Assembly: GCF_000631985.1 (NCBI RefSeq)
Contig: NZ_JFYN01000044.1
Span: 62,001-126,000 of the forward strand
DNA from: Pseudomonas sp. RIT288
GTDB lineage: Bacteria > Pseudomonadota > Gammaproteobacteria > Pseudomonadales > Pseudomonadaceae
Direction: 5' to 3'
DNA: 64,000 nucleotides
Below the pieces are notes generated by a model, which had not been told where the DNA came from, searched no databases, and worked only from the letters and a program-made list of their open reading frames with translations. Positions 42,749 to 51,003 of the stretch are shown one piece after another (position 1 is the first letter of the stretch; each line of letters starts with the position of its first letter). The translations under genes and the position numbers were made by a program.

Positions 42749-43561
42749 TTACTCGTGCGCCTGATAGACCGGGTCTGTGGCCTGAAGTTGCCGCAGCCTG
42801 CCCAACGGATCCTGCCGGTAGAAAAGCTGCAGTTGCAAGTAGACCTGTGGATAAGCCGCGTGCAGCAGATCCGGAGCGCTGAAGAAGTATTCGCTGGTGA
42901 CCGCGAAGAACTCCGCCGGGTTTTCCGCGGCGTACGGGTCGATGGCGGTTTCGGCATCGGGATTGTGGTCGAGCTGGCGGTTGAGGTCGTCGTAGGCGTG
43001 CTGCATGACTTCGGCCCAGTCGCTGACGCGCATGTCGGCGTGCAGCGGCGGCAGGCCGTTGGCGTCGCCGTTGAGCATGTCGAGTTTGTGCGCCAGTTCG
43101 TGGATCACCAGGTTGTAGCCTTCCCAGCCACCACTGGCCATCACGCCCGGCCAGGCGAGGATGATCGGCCCCTGTTGCCAGGCTTCGCCGCTGTGCTCGC
43201 CGTCCCACTCGTGCTCGACGCCGCTGGCATCGCGATGGCGTTGCGGGCTGAGGAAGTCGTCGGGATAAAGGACGATTTCGTGGAAACCCTGATACCAGTT
43301 CAACTCACCCAGATTGAGCAACGGCAACTGTGCCTGGGCAGCGAGCAGCAGGCGTTGTTCCTGATGCAGTTCGACGCCAGGCAGGGCGGTCAGGTGTTTT
43401 TCTTCGAGAAACAGCACACTGGCTTCGCGCAGCCACTGGTCTTCGGCGGCACTGATGCCGTCGAGGAAGCTCAGGTGATGGCGCACCCGCTGCCACATAT
43501 CGTCGGCAATCGGATGCCTGGCCAGAATGCGCCGGCGACGCCAGGCGCTCAACGACCACAT
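42749..43561 (-). CDS. mtfA: M90 family zinc peptidase (MtfA-like)
   Basis: This 270-residue cytoplasmic protein has the zinc motif HELAH at residues 154-158, followed by KLDMLNGDANGLPPL, and the M90/MtfA features LYPDDF and ENPAEFFAV (third ligand Glu region). E. coli MtfA is a peptidase that binds Mlc and so touches glucose PTS control. Pseudomonas lacks that exact circuit, so the target here is unknown. Confidence 0.9.
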   Translation of the reverse strand: MWSLSAWRRRRILARHPIADDMWQRVRHHLSFLDGISAAEDQWLREASVLFLEEKHLTALPGVELHQEQRLLLAAQAQLPLLNLGELNWYQGFHEIVLYPDDFLSPQRHRDASGVEHEWDGEHSGEAWQQGPIILAWPGVMASGGWEGYNLVIHELAHKLDMLNGDANGLPPLHADMRVSDWAEVMQHAYDDLNRQLDHNPDAETAIDPYAAENPAEFFAVTSEYFFSAPDLLHAAYPQVYLQLQLFYRQDPLGRLRQLQATDPVYQAHE

Positions 43562-43565
43562 TGGA

Positions 43566-44216
43566 TCAGTGGGTTTCGGCTTTCGCGCCGCCGAAACGGC
43601 TGCGCACCACGCCGATGATCATCGGCACCAGCGACAGCAGGATGATGCCAACCACCAGCAGCGACAGGTTCTTCTTGATGAACGGCACGTTGCCGAAGAA
43701 GTAACCCAGGGTTACCAGACCACCGACCCACAGGACGGTGCCGAACACGCTGAAAGCGAAGAAGCGCGGGTAGGGCATTTTTCCGACGCCGGCGACGAAC
43801 GGGGCAAATGTACGGATGATCGGCAGGAAGCGCGCCAGGGTCACGGTCTTGCCGCCATGCTTGTCGTAGAAATCGTGGGTTTTCTGCAGGTAGTCGCGAC
43901 GGAAGATTTTCGAGTTCGGGTTGCTGAAGAGTTTTTCGCCCGCCGTTCGGCCAATCACATAGTTGGTGCTGTCGCCGAGGATCGCCGCGAGCATCAGCAG
44001 ACCGCCCAACAGCACCGGATCCATACCACCGCCCGCTGCCACGGCACCGGCGATGAACAACAGCGAATCACCCGGCAGGAACGGCATCACCACCAGACCG
44101 GTTTCACAGAAGATGACAGCGAACAAAATCGCGTAGATCCACGGCCCGTAGTTGGTCACCAGCAAATCGAGGTACACATCGAGATGCAGGATAAGGTCGA
44201 GCGGGTTGAAATCCAT
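43566..44216 (-). CDS. DedA family membrane protein
   Basis: This 216-residue inner-membrane protein has the DedA/SNARE-associated (VTT) domain: ETGLVVMPFLPGDSLLFIAG, GDSTNYVIGRTAGEK, and FLPIIRTFAPFVAGVGKM. DedA proteins are needed for membrane homeostasis; some flip undecaprenyl phosphate or phospholipid. A second DedA domain occurs in the fusion at 60503-61819. Confidence 0.93.
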   Translation of the reverse strand: MDFNPLDLILHLDVYLDLLVTNYGPWIYAILFAVIFCETGLVVMPFLPGDSLLFIAGAVAAGGGMDPVLLGGLLMLAAILGDSTNYVIGRTAGEKLFSNPNSKIFRRDYLQKTHDFYDKHGGKTVTLARFLPIIRTFAPFVAGVGKMPYPRFFAFSVFGTVLWVGGLVTLGYFFGNVPFIKKNLSLLVVGIILLSLVPMIIGVVRSRFGGAKAETH

Positions 44217-44409
44217 GGGGGCACCTGTGGTGACGGCCCGACTCGGCAGGCCTGTGCGGATGATTCGGGTGTAAGCCTACAGCGGGGTGTAGTTTTTCTT
44301 ACAAGCCGGAAAGCTCGGGATTATACGGTCTGAGAGGTGAAAAGCGCGTTGGTTTTGTAGCGAGGGATGTCGGGGTGTGATGAATTGTCAGGAATAACGG
44401 GAGGGGCTG

Positions 44410-44484
44410 AAAGATCGCAGCCTTCGGCAGCTCCTACAGGGCAACGCATTCCAGATGTAGGAGCTGCCGAAGGCTGCGATCTTT
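44410..44484. repeat. REPIN, family B
   Basis: Near-perfect inverted copy beginning AAAGATCGCAGCCTTCGG, directly after the 3' end of the GNAT gene and before the DedA gene (minus strand), where it can act as terminator. Confidence 0.9.
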
Positions 44485-44489
44485 TCGAT

Positions 44490-44951
44490 TCAGAGCTCGT
44501 CGCTGATCGGCAACACGTAGTTCTTGAACTCGGTGTCTTCCTTGAATCCGATGGATTCGTAGGTTTTCTGCGCCACTTCGTTATTGCTGCTGGTGGAAAC
44601 GCGCATGCGCACAGCATGGGTTTCCTTGGCCATTTTCTTCGCGGTGCGGATCAGGTTGTCGGCCACCAGTTGGCGGCGGGCGTCTTCGGCGACATAAATG
44701 TCGTTGAGGATCCACACGCGCTTGAGCGATAGCGAGGAGAAGCTTGGGTAGAGCTGGCAGAAACCCATCAGTTTCTTGTCGTCATCATCGGCCAGGGCCA
44801 GATAAATCACCGATTCCTTGCGGCGCAGGCGTTTTTCGAGAAACGCGCGGGAGGAATCCGGGTAGGGCAGGGAACCGTAGAACTCGCGATATTTGACGAA
44901 CAACGGGGTCAGCAAATCCAGGTGTTCGAGGGTCGCTTGAATAATCCGCAT
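44490..44951 (-). CDS. GNAT family N-acetyltransferase
   Basis: The product has 153 residues from ATG 44951 (MRIIQATLEHLDLL). GNAT motif A is seen as LNDIYVAEDARRQLVADNLIRTA, with motif B-like NNEVAQKTYESIGFKED. The acceptor is unknown; the C-terminal YESIGF is typical of small-molecule and diamine acetyltransferase-like members. In PAO1 an acetyltransferase gene also lies beside eutC, so the position is conserved. Confidence 0.9.
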   Translation of the reverse strand: MRIIQATLEHLDLLTPLFVKYREFYGSLPYPDSSRAFLEKRLRRKESVIYLALADDDDKKLMGFCQLYPSFSSLSLKRVWILNDIYVAEDARRQLVADNLIRTAKKMAKETHAVRMRVSTSSNNEVAQKTYESIGFKEDTEFKNYVLPISDEL

Positions 44952-45065
44952 GATAGGTCTCGTCTTCAAGTGGCTGTCTTCAACTGCTCTGACGGCGATG
45001 GGAAACCCTGCGGCCGTGCGTCGATCCTGCCTGAAAGCAGCGCAGAAACGCAATGCGGAAACGGT

Positions 45066-45899
45066 TCAGGTTGTGGGTGGATCGAGCAGGAAGTTTCCCT
45101 TCATGTCCGCACCGGCGTCCGACTCCAGCGTCTGCACCTGTGCTTCGTCCTTCAGATTGACCCCCGACAGCTGCCGCCGGCAGGCTTCGCGCATCAGATA
45201 CAACAAGCGATGCGCGGCCATGCCGTAGCTCAAGCCTTCAAGCCGCACGTTGGAGATGCAATTGCGGTAGGCATCGGTCAGCCCGATCTTTGGATTGTAG
45301 GTGAAATACAACCCCAGGCTGTCGGGCGAGCTAAGGCCCGGACGCTCTCCGATCAGCATCACGACCATTTTTGCGCCAAGCAACTGACCGACCTCGTCAC
45401 CGATGGCGACTCGACCCTGTTCCACCAACACCACGGGGGCAACCGACCAACCGTCGGCGCTCATCTGCTCCTCCAGGCGGGTCAGAAACGGCAAGGTATG
45501 CCGATGCACCGCCAGCGCCGACAATCCGTCCGCCACCACAATCGCCAGATCGACCCCGCCGGGGTGCGCTAAAGCGTAATCCCGCAGGGTCTGCGCCGAG
45601 GCGTCGCTGAGCTTGCGCCCCAGATCCGGGCGTTGCAGGTAGCTGTTGCGATCGGTCGCCGCGCTGTGCAGCAACAAGCTGTCACGTCCGCGTTCGCTCA
45701 GTTGCGCGCTGAGCCCGGCATGATCGAACGGTAGATGCACCGCATCTCGCGCCTGAGCGTGGGCGAACTGGAAATCCAGCTGGGCGCTGGTCGGCAGGCT
45801 GGTACCGGTGCGGCCGAGGGCGATGCGCGCCGGGGTCAGGCGGCGCAGCTCCAGCCATGGGTTTTGCGGGTCGACAGGCGGTTTTTCCATCACACTCAT
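45066..45899 (-). CDS. eutC: ethanolamine ammonia-lyase small subunit
   Basis: The product has 277 residues from ATG 45899, which overlaps the eutB stop (ATGA); ATG 45890 is an alternative. It shows EutC blocks: GRTGTSLPTSAQLDFQFAHA, RDAVHLPFD, VVADGLSALAVHRH, and IGERPGLSSPDSLGLY. With EutB it forms the adenosylcobalamin-dependent lyase that turns ethanolamine into acetaldehyde and ammonia. No eut microcompartment or reactivase (eutA) genes are present. Confidence 0.97.
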   Translation of the reverse strand: MSVMEKPPVDPQNPWLELRRLTPARIALGRTGTSLPTSAQLDFQFAHAQARDAVHLPFDHAGLSAQLSERGRDSLLLHSAATDRNSYLQRPDLGRKLSDASAQTLRDYALAHPGGVDLAIVVADGLSALAVHRHTLPFLTRLEEQMSADGWSVAPVVLVEQGRVAIGDEVGQLLGAKMVVMLIGERPGLSSPDSLGLYFTYNPKIGLTDAYRNCISNVRLEGLSYGMAAHRLLYLMREACRRQLSGVNLKDEAQVQTLESDAGADMKGNFLLDPPTT

Positions 45900-47290
45900 C
45901 CCAGTTGCGCCAGCGCCTGGCGGAAGGCCGGCGGCAGGTTGTTGCCAAAGCGAACCTTGCCGTCCGCCTGGGTGAAAATGCCCATGTTCGCCAGCCATTG
46001 CTCAAACTCCGGCGCCGGTTTCAGGCCCAGGGTCTGGCGCGCGTAGAGCGCGTCGTGGAACGAGGTGGTCTGGTAGTTGAGCATGATGTCGTCGGAGCCG
46101 GGGATGCCCATGATGAAGTTGATCCCGGCCACACCCAAGAGGGTCAGCAGGGTGTCCATATCGTCCTGATCGGCTTCGGCATGGTTGGTGTAGCAGATGT
46201 CGCAGCCCATCGGCACGCCGAGCAACTTGCCGCAGAAGTGGTCTTCGAGGCCGGCGCGGATGATCTGTTTGCCGTTATAGAGGTATTCCGGGCCGATGAA
46301 GCCGACCACGGTATTCACCAGAAACGGCTTGAAATGCCGCGCCACGGCGTAGGCCCGGGTTTCGCAGGTCTGCTGGTCGACGCCGTGGTGGGCGTTGGCC
46401 GACAGCGCGCTGCCCTGACCGGTCTCGAAATACATCAGGTTCTGCCCGAGGGTGCCGCGCTTCAGGCTCAGCCCGGCGTCATAGCCTTCCTGCAATACGT
46501 TGAGATTGATGCCGAAACTGGCGTTGGCCGCTTCAGTGCCGGCAATCGACTGGAACACCAGATCCAGCGGCACCCCCCGGTTGATCGCCTCGATCGAGGT
46601 GGTGACGTGCGTCAGCACGCAGGCCTGAGTCGGGATGTCGTAGCGCTGGATGATCGCATCGAGCATCTCCAGCATCGCGCAGATCGAGGCGATGCTGTCG
46701 GTGGCCGGGTTGATCCCGATCATCGCGTCGCCGTTGCCGTACAGCAGGCCGTCGAGAATGCTCGCGGCGATACCGGATGGCTCGTCGGTCGGATGGTTCG
46801 GTTGCAGACGGGTCGACAAGCGTCCGCGCAGGCCGAGGGTGCCGCGAAACTTTGTGACCACGCGGATCTTCTGCGCAACCAGCACCAGATCCTGCACGCG
46901 CATGATCTTCGATACGGCGGCGACCATTTCTGGAGTCAGGCCGGGGGCGAGCGCGCGCAGGCTGGTTTCGTCAGCGGCGTCGCTGAGCAGCCAGTCGCGG
47001 AAACCACCGACGGTGAGGTGGCTGACCACGGTAAAGGCTTGTTTGTCGTGGGTGTCGATGATCAGTCGGGTGACTTCATCGCTTTCGTAGGGAATCAACG
47101 CTTCTTGCAGGAAGTGCGTGAGCGGGATGTCGGCCAGCGCCATTTGTGCGGCCACGCGTTCGCCGTCGTTGAGCGCGGCAACGCCGGCCAGAAAGTCCCC
47201 GGAGCGCGCGGGGCTGGCCTTGGCCATGACATCCTTGAGGCTGTCGAAGCGGTAGGTCTGGGCGCCGACGGAATGGGCAAATGCGGCCAT
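45896..47290 (-). CDS. eutB: ethanolamine ammonia-lyase large subunit
   Basis: The product has 464 residues from ATG 47290 (MAAFAHSVGAQTYRF) with AGGAGG seven bases upstream. It is the TIM-barrel catalytic subunit binding the substrate and adenosylcobalamin; the NDAMIGINPATDS and TCETRAYAVARHF segments are typical. It needs B12, which links functionally to the btuB/btuF genes 20 kb away in this window. Upstream a REPIN separates it from the permease gene. Confidence 0.97.
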   Translation of the reverse strand: MAAFAHSVGAQTYRFDSLKDVMAKASPARSGDFLAGVAALNDGERVAAQMALADIPLTHFLQEALIPYESDEVTRLIIDTHDKQAFTVVSHLTVGGFRDWLLSDAADETSLRALAPGLTPEMVAAVSKIMRVQDLVLVAQKIRVVTKFRGTLGLRGRLSTRLQPNHPTDEPSGIAASILDGLLYGNGDAMIGINPATDSIASICAMLEMLDAIIQRYDIPTQACVLTHVTTSIEAINRGVPLDLVFQSIAGTEAANASFGINLNVLQEGYDAGLSLKRGTLGQNLMYFETGQGSALSANAHHGVDQQTCETRAYAVARHFKPFLVNTVVGFIGPEYLYNGKQIIRAGLEDHFCGKLLGVPMGCDICYTNHAEADQDDMDTLLTLLGVAGINFIMGIPGSDDIMLNYQTTSFHDALYARQTLGLKPAPEFEQWLANMGIFTQADGKVRFGNNLPPAFRQALAQLG

Positions 47291-47314
47291 GCTGTCCTCC
47301 TGTAATTGATTCAC

Positions 47315-47365
47315 CCCTGTAGGAGCTGCCGAAGGCTCGGGCCGCGTTCGGCAGCTCCTACAGGG
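47315..47365. repeat. short REP pair, family B
   Basis: CCCTGTAGGAGCTGCCGAA and its complement flank a short GC-rich loop, between eat and eutB. It lacks the outer GGCTGCGATC part, so it is a truncated copy. Confidence 0.85.
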
Positions 47366-47411
47366 TTCCAGCACAGTGCCTGGATGGGCGCTGTGCACTT
47401 TTATATGGCAG

Positions 47412-48782
47412 TCAGATACCTTCGAGCATAGCGTCTGTCGGGGCTTCGGCGCGTTGCTTGGCGGTCAGTTGGAAGTACAGATAACCAGCGGCCATGAAAC
47501 CAAGGAACACACAGCCGATCAGCGTGTTGAACCACGCCATCGCCACCAGGCACACCACCGCCAGGAACAGCGCAATCGCCGGCACCACCGGATAGCCTGG
47601 CGCGCGGAAGGTGCGTTCCAGGTTCGGTTCGGTTTTGCGCAGTTTGAACAGGCTGAGCATGCTGATGATGTACATCACGATCGCGCCGAATACCGACATG
47701 GTGATCATCGCTGCAGTCAGGGTCATGCCTTGCAGGTTGACCAGGCCATCGCTGTAGATCGCCGCGATACCGATCACCCCGCCGGCCAGAATCGCCCGGT
47801 GCGGGGTCTGGAAGCGCGACAGCTTGGCCAGGCTTTTCGGCAGGTAACCGGCGCGGGCGAGGGCGAAGAACTGCCGCGAGTAACCGAGGATGATCCCGTG
47901 GAAACTCGCCACCAGGCCGAACAGGCCGATCCACACCAGCATGTGCATCCACGTCGAGTTATTGCCGACTACGGCTTTCATTGCCTGTGGCAGCGGGTCA
48001 TTGATGTTCGACAGTTGGCGCCAGTCGCCGACGCCGCCGGCCATCACCATCACGCCGATGGCGAGGAACACCAGGGTCAGGATGCCGCTGACATAAGCCT
48101 TGGGAATCGTGCGTTTCGGGTCCTTGGCCTCTTCCGCGGCCATGGCCGCGCCTTCGATGGCGAGGAAGAACCAGATCGCAAACGGGATCGCGGCAAAGAT
48201 TCCGGGGATCGAGCCCATGGTGAACTCGTTGGCACCCGACCAGCCGTTGAGCACGAAGTTGCTGAAGCTGAAGCCCGGTGCGACCACGCCCATGAACACC
48301 AGCAGTTCGGCGACCGCCAGCACAGTGACCACCAGCTCAAAAGTCGCGGCAATGCTGACGCCGAGGATGTTCAGGGTCATGAACACGAAATACGCGCCGA
48401 CCGCTGCCACCTTCGGATCAAGCTCCGGGTACTGCACGTTGAGGTAGGCGCCGATGGCCATGGCGATCGCCGGTGGGGCAAAAACGAATTCGATCAGGGT
48501 GGCGATGCCGGCGATCAATCCGCCTTTTTCGCCGAACGCCCGGCGGCTGTAGGCAAACGGTCCGCCCGCGTGCGGAATCGCGGTGGTCAGTTCGGTAAAG
48601 CTGAAGATGAAGCAGGTGTACATGGTCGCGACCATCAGCGCCGTGACCAGAAATCCGAGGGTGCCCGCGGTGCCCCAGCCGTAACTCCAGCCGAAGTATT
48701 CGCCGGAAATCACCAGGCCGACGGCAATGCCCCAGAGGTGCAGGGTGCCGAGTGTGGGTTTGAGCTGTGTGGTGGAAGTCAT
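47412..48782 (-). CDS. eat: ethanolamine permease (APC family)
   Basis: This 456-residue inner-membrane carrier has about 12 helices and the APC pattern: GIAVGLVISGEYFGWSYGW near the start, ELTTAIPHAGGPFAYSRRAFG, and AAEEAKDPKRTIPKAY. Its place directly before eutBC and the presence of eatR identify it as the ethanolamine importer. A strong sigma-54 promoter lies about 115 bases upstream of the ATG. Confidence 0.93.
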   Translation of the reverse strand: MTSTTQLKPTLGTLHLWGIAVGLVISGEYFGWSYGWGTAGTLGFLVTALMVATMYTCFIFSFTELTTAIPHAGGPFAYSRRAFGEKGGLIAGIATLIEFVFAPPAIAMAIGAYLNVQYPELDPKVAAVGAYFVFMTLNILGVSIAATFELVVTVLAVAELLVFMGVVAPGFSFSNFVLNGWSGANEFTMGSIPGIFAAIPFAIWFFLAIEGAAMAAEEAKDPKRTIPKAYVSGILTLVFLAIGVMVMAGGVGDWRQLSNINDPLPQAMKAVVGNNSTWMHMLVWIGLFGLVASFHGIILGYSRQFFALARAGYLPKSLAKLSRFQTPHRAILAGGVIGIAAIYSDGLVNLQGMTLTAAMITMSVFGAIVMYIISMLSLFKLRKTEPNLERTFRAPGYPVVPAIALFLAVVCLVAMAWFNTLIGCVFLGFMAAGYLYFQLTAKQRAEAPTDAMLEGI

Positions 48783-48896
48783 AAGTCCTCTCTGTTTTTT
48801 ATTGTTCGATCTGTTGGACTTTCGGGTGTAGCGGTTGAGGTGGATGGATGCTGTTCACGCAGCGGCAGTTTTTCTGCAAAACCTGAATGACGGGTA

Positions 48897-48912
48897 CGCA
48901 AGGGCCGTGCCA
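48897..48912 (-). promoter_or_regulatory. sigma-54 promoter of eat-eutBC
   Basis: The minus strand reads TGGCACG-GCCC-TTGCG: a perfect -24 block, 10 bases between GG and GC, and the -12 GC intact. It starts a leader of about 100 bases before the permease ATG. Confidence 0.85.
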
Positions 48913-48950
48913 GAGCGGCCAGGCCATTGATGGTGTGTCAGACAGGACGC

Positions 48951-49043
48951 CTTCGCGAGCAGGCTCGCTCCCACAGTGGATTTGTGGCTAGCCTGCGTAT
49001 GTGGTGCGACACGACTCCCTTGTGGGAGCGAGCCTGCTCGCGA
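48951..49043. repeat. REPIN, family A
   Basis: CTTCGCGAGCAGGCTCGCTC/CCACA and TGTGGGAGCGAGCCTGCTCGCGA lie 93 bases apart end to end, downstream of the aldehyde dehydrogenase gene. Confidence 0.9.
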
Positions 49044-49090
49044 TAGCGGTTGAACGGGCGACACGGAAATATCTGTATCGCCCTCGGGTT

Positions 49091-50611
49091 TTAGAAGAAG
49101 CCCAACGGATTGATGTCGTAGCTCACCAGCAGGTTTTTGGTCTGCTGATAGTGATCGAGCATCATCTTGTGGGTTTCACGGCCGACGCCGGACTTCTTGT
49201 ACCCGCCGAACGCGGCGTGCGCCGGGTACAGGTGGTAGCAGTTGGTCCACACACGACCGGCCTTGATCGCGCGGCCCATGCGATAGGCGCGGTTGATGTC
49301 GCGGGTCCACAGACCGGCACCGAGGCCGAACTCGGTGTCGTTGGCGATCGCCAGGGCTTCGGCTTCGTCCTTGAAGGTGGTGATGCTCACCACCGGGCCG
49401 AAGATTTCTTCCTGGAACACGCGCATTTTGTTGGTGCCCTTGAGCAGGGTCGGCTGGATGTAATAGCCGGTCGCCAGATTGCCCTCGAGTTTTTCCACCT
49501 TGCCGCCGGTCAGCAGCTCGGCGCCTTCGCCCTTGGCGATTTCCAGGTACGAAAGGATCTTGTCGAATTGCTGCTCGGACGCCTGCGCGCCAACCATGGT
49601 GTCGGTGTCCAGCGGATCGCCACGTTTGATCTGCAGGACTTTCTTCATCACCACCTGCATGAATTCGTCATAGATCGATTCCTGCACCAGCGCGCGGGAT
49701 GGGCAGGTGCAGACTTCGCCCTGGTTGAAGAACGCCAGCACCAGCCCTTCGGCGGCCTTCTCGATGAAGGTCGGTTCGGCCTGCATGATGTCTTCGAAGA
49801 AGATGTTCGGCGACTTGCCGCCCAGTTCCACGGTGGACGGAATGATGTTCTCGGCCGCGCATTTCATGATGTGCGAGCCGACCGGGGTCGAGCCGGTGAA
49901 GGCGATCTTGGCGATGCGTTTGCTGGTGGCCAGGGCTTCGCCGGCTTCTTTGCCGAAGCCTTGCACCACGTTGAGCACGCCCGGTGGCAGCAGATCACCG
50001 ATCAACTCCATCAGCACGCAGATGCCCAGCGGGGTTTGCTCGGCCGGCTTGAGCACCACGCAGTTGCCGGCGGCCAGCGCCGGGGCGAGTTTCCACGCGG
50101 CCATCAGCAACGGGAAGTTCCACGGGATGATCTGGCCGACCACGCCCAGCGGTTCATGGATGTGATAGGCCACGGTGTTGCCGTCGATTTCGGCTGCGCT
50201 ACCTTCCTGGGCGCGCAGGCACCCGGCGAAGTAGCGGAAATGGTCGGCCGCCAGCGGGATGTCGGCGTTGAGGGTTTCGCGGATGGCTTTGCCGTTGTCC
50301 CAGGTTTCGGTGATCGCCAGCAGTTCGAGGTTCTGTTCGATGCGGTCGGCGATTTTCAGCAGGATCAGCGAGCGCGCCTGCACGGAGGTCGCGCCCCACG
50401 CATCGGCAGCGGCGTGGGCGGCGTCCAGTGCCTTGTCGATGTCTTCGGCAGTGGATCGCGGGAATTCGGCAATCGGTTGGCCATTCACTGGTGAGGTATT
50501 GGTGAAGTACTGACCTTTGACAGGCGCGACGAACTCGCCGCCGATGTAGTTACCGTACTTGCTCTTGAACGAGACTTTGGCGCCTTCAGTACCGGGGTGA
50601 GCGTAACGCAT
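49091..50611 (-). CDS. NAD-dependent aldehyde dehydrogenase (acetaldehyde oxidation)
   Basis: This 506-residue class of ALDH (ExaC/AcoD type) has the NAD site GFGKEAGEALATS and FTGSTPVGSHIM, the catalytic Glu in VELGGKSPN, and the catalytic Cys in GEVCTCPSRALV. It would oxidise the acetaldehyde made by EutBC to acetate. The corresponding PAO1 gene beside eat is PA4022 (from memory). ATG 50611 has AAGGAG upstream. A sigma-54 promoter and two dyads lie in the divergent region shared with eatR. Confidence 0.93.
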   Translation of the reverse strand: MRYAHPGTEGAKVSFKSKYGNYIGGEFVAPVKGQYFTNTSPVNGQPIAEFPRSTAEDIDKALDAAHAAADAWGATSVQARSLILLKIADRIEQNLELLAITETWDNGKAIRETLNADIPLAADHFRYFAGCLRAQEGSAAEIDGNTVAYHIHEPLGVVGQIIPWNFPLLMAAWKLAPALAAGNCVVLKPAEQTPLGICVLMELIGDLLPPGVLNVVQGFGKEAGEALATSKRIAKIAFTGSTPVGSHIMKCAAENIIPSTVELGGKSPNIFFEDIMQAEPTFIEKAAEGLVLAFFNQGEVCTCPSRALVQESIYDEFMQVVMKKVLQIKRGDPLDTDTMVGAQASEQQFDKILSYLEIAKGEGAELLTGGKVEKLEGNLATGYYIQPTLLKGTNKMRVFQEEIFGPVVSITTFKDEAEALAIANDTEFGLGAGLWTRDINRAYRMGRAIKAGRVWTNCYHLYPAHAAFGGYKKSGVGRETHKMMLDHYQQTKNLLVSYDINPLGFF

Positions 50612-50676
50612 GATGTTGTTCTCCTTGGCTTTGTACTTATTAGAGAAACGCGCAAGTGCGCTTGCTATAAGCGTAG

Positions 50677-50692
50677 AGCAAAGGTCGGGCCA
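50677..50692 (-). promoter_or_regulatory. sigma-54 promoter of the aldehyde dehydrogenase gene
   Basis: The minus strand reads TGGCCCG-ACCT-TTGCT: -24 GG and -12 GC, 10 bases between them, with one mismatch in the -24 block (C for A). The expected start is about 54 bases before the ATG. Confidence 0.8.
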
Positions 50693-50755
50693 CTGCCGTG
50701 CGGCTCAGACAAATCAAGGCCTTGCGTGTTTTTTGTCGGACGGGCGGGCAGCGGC

Positions 50756-50806
50756 TGTGATGGTTTCGGTACAGAGCAGGTGACAGTTTGTACCGCTTTT
50801 GGCACA
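50756..50806. promoter_or_regulatory. paired upstream activator sites, probably for EatR
   Basis: Two 18-base dyads with the same design: TGTGAT-N6-GGTACA (50756-50773) and TGTACC-N6-GGCACA (50789-50806). Their centres are 33 bases apart, about three helical turns, and they lie roughly 100 and 130 bases upstream of the expected ALDH start. This is the normal place for a sigma-54 activator. Confidence 0.6.
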
Positions 50807-50876
50807 GCCCGTGACCGGGTGGTCTTGCCAGCATTGCAATACCAGCCTGCCTGGAGGATCCTCAGCCAACAGAAAC

Positions 50877-50966
50877 CCTGTAGGGGCTGCCGCAGGCTGC
50901 GATCTTTTGATTTTGCTTTTTTACAGATCAAGATCAAAAGATCGCAGCCTGCGGCAGCTCCTGCAC
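50877..50966. repeat. REPIN, family B
   Basis: CCTGTAGGGGCTGCCGCAGGCTGCGATCTTTTGAT and its complement (ending GCGGCAGCTCCTGC) enclose a loop of about 15 bases. It lies 37 bases before the eatR start codon, in its leader. Confidence 0.88.
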
Positions 50967-51003
50967 GAGGTTTGCGTCGACCTTTCGGGGAGAATAATAA
51001 AAA

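Larger units (their letters stand above)
48783..49090. other. 308-base gap between eat and the aldehyde dehydrogenase gene
   Basis: It contains the sigma-54 promoter for eat (48897-48912) and a family A REPIN (48951-49043). No gene is seen. I found no clear copy of the EatR-type dyads here. Confidence 0.7.
50612..51003. other. 392-base divergent control region between the ALDH gene and eatR
   Basis: It holds the ALDH sigma-54 promoter (50677-50692), two 18-base dyads (50756-50806) and a family B REPIN (50877-50966) just before the eatR start. No gene is seen. Confidence 0.75.
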
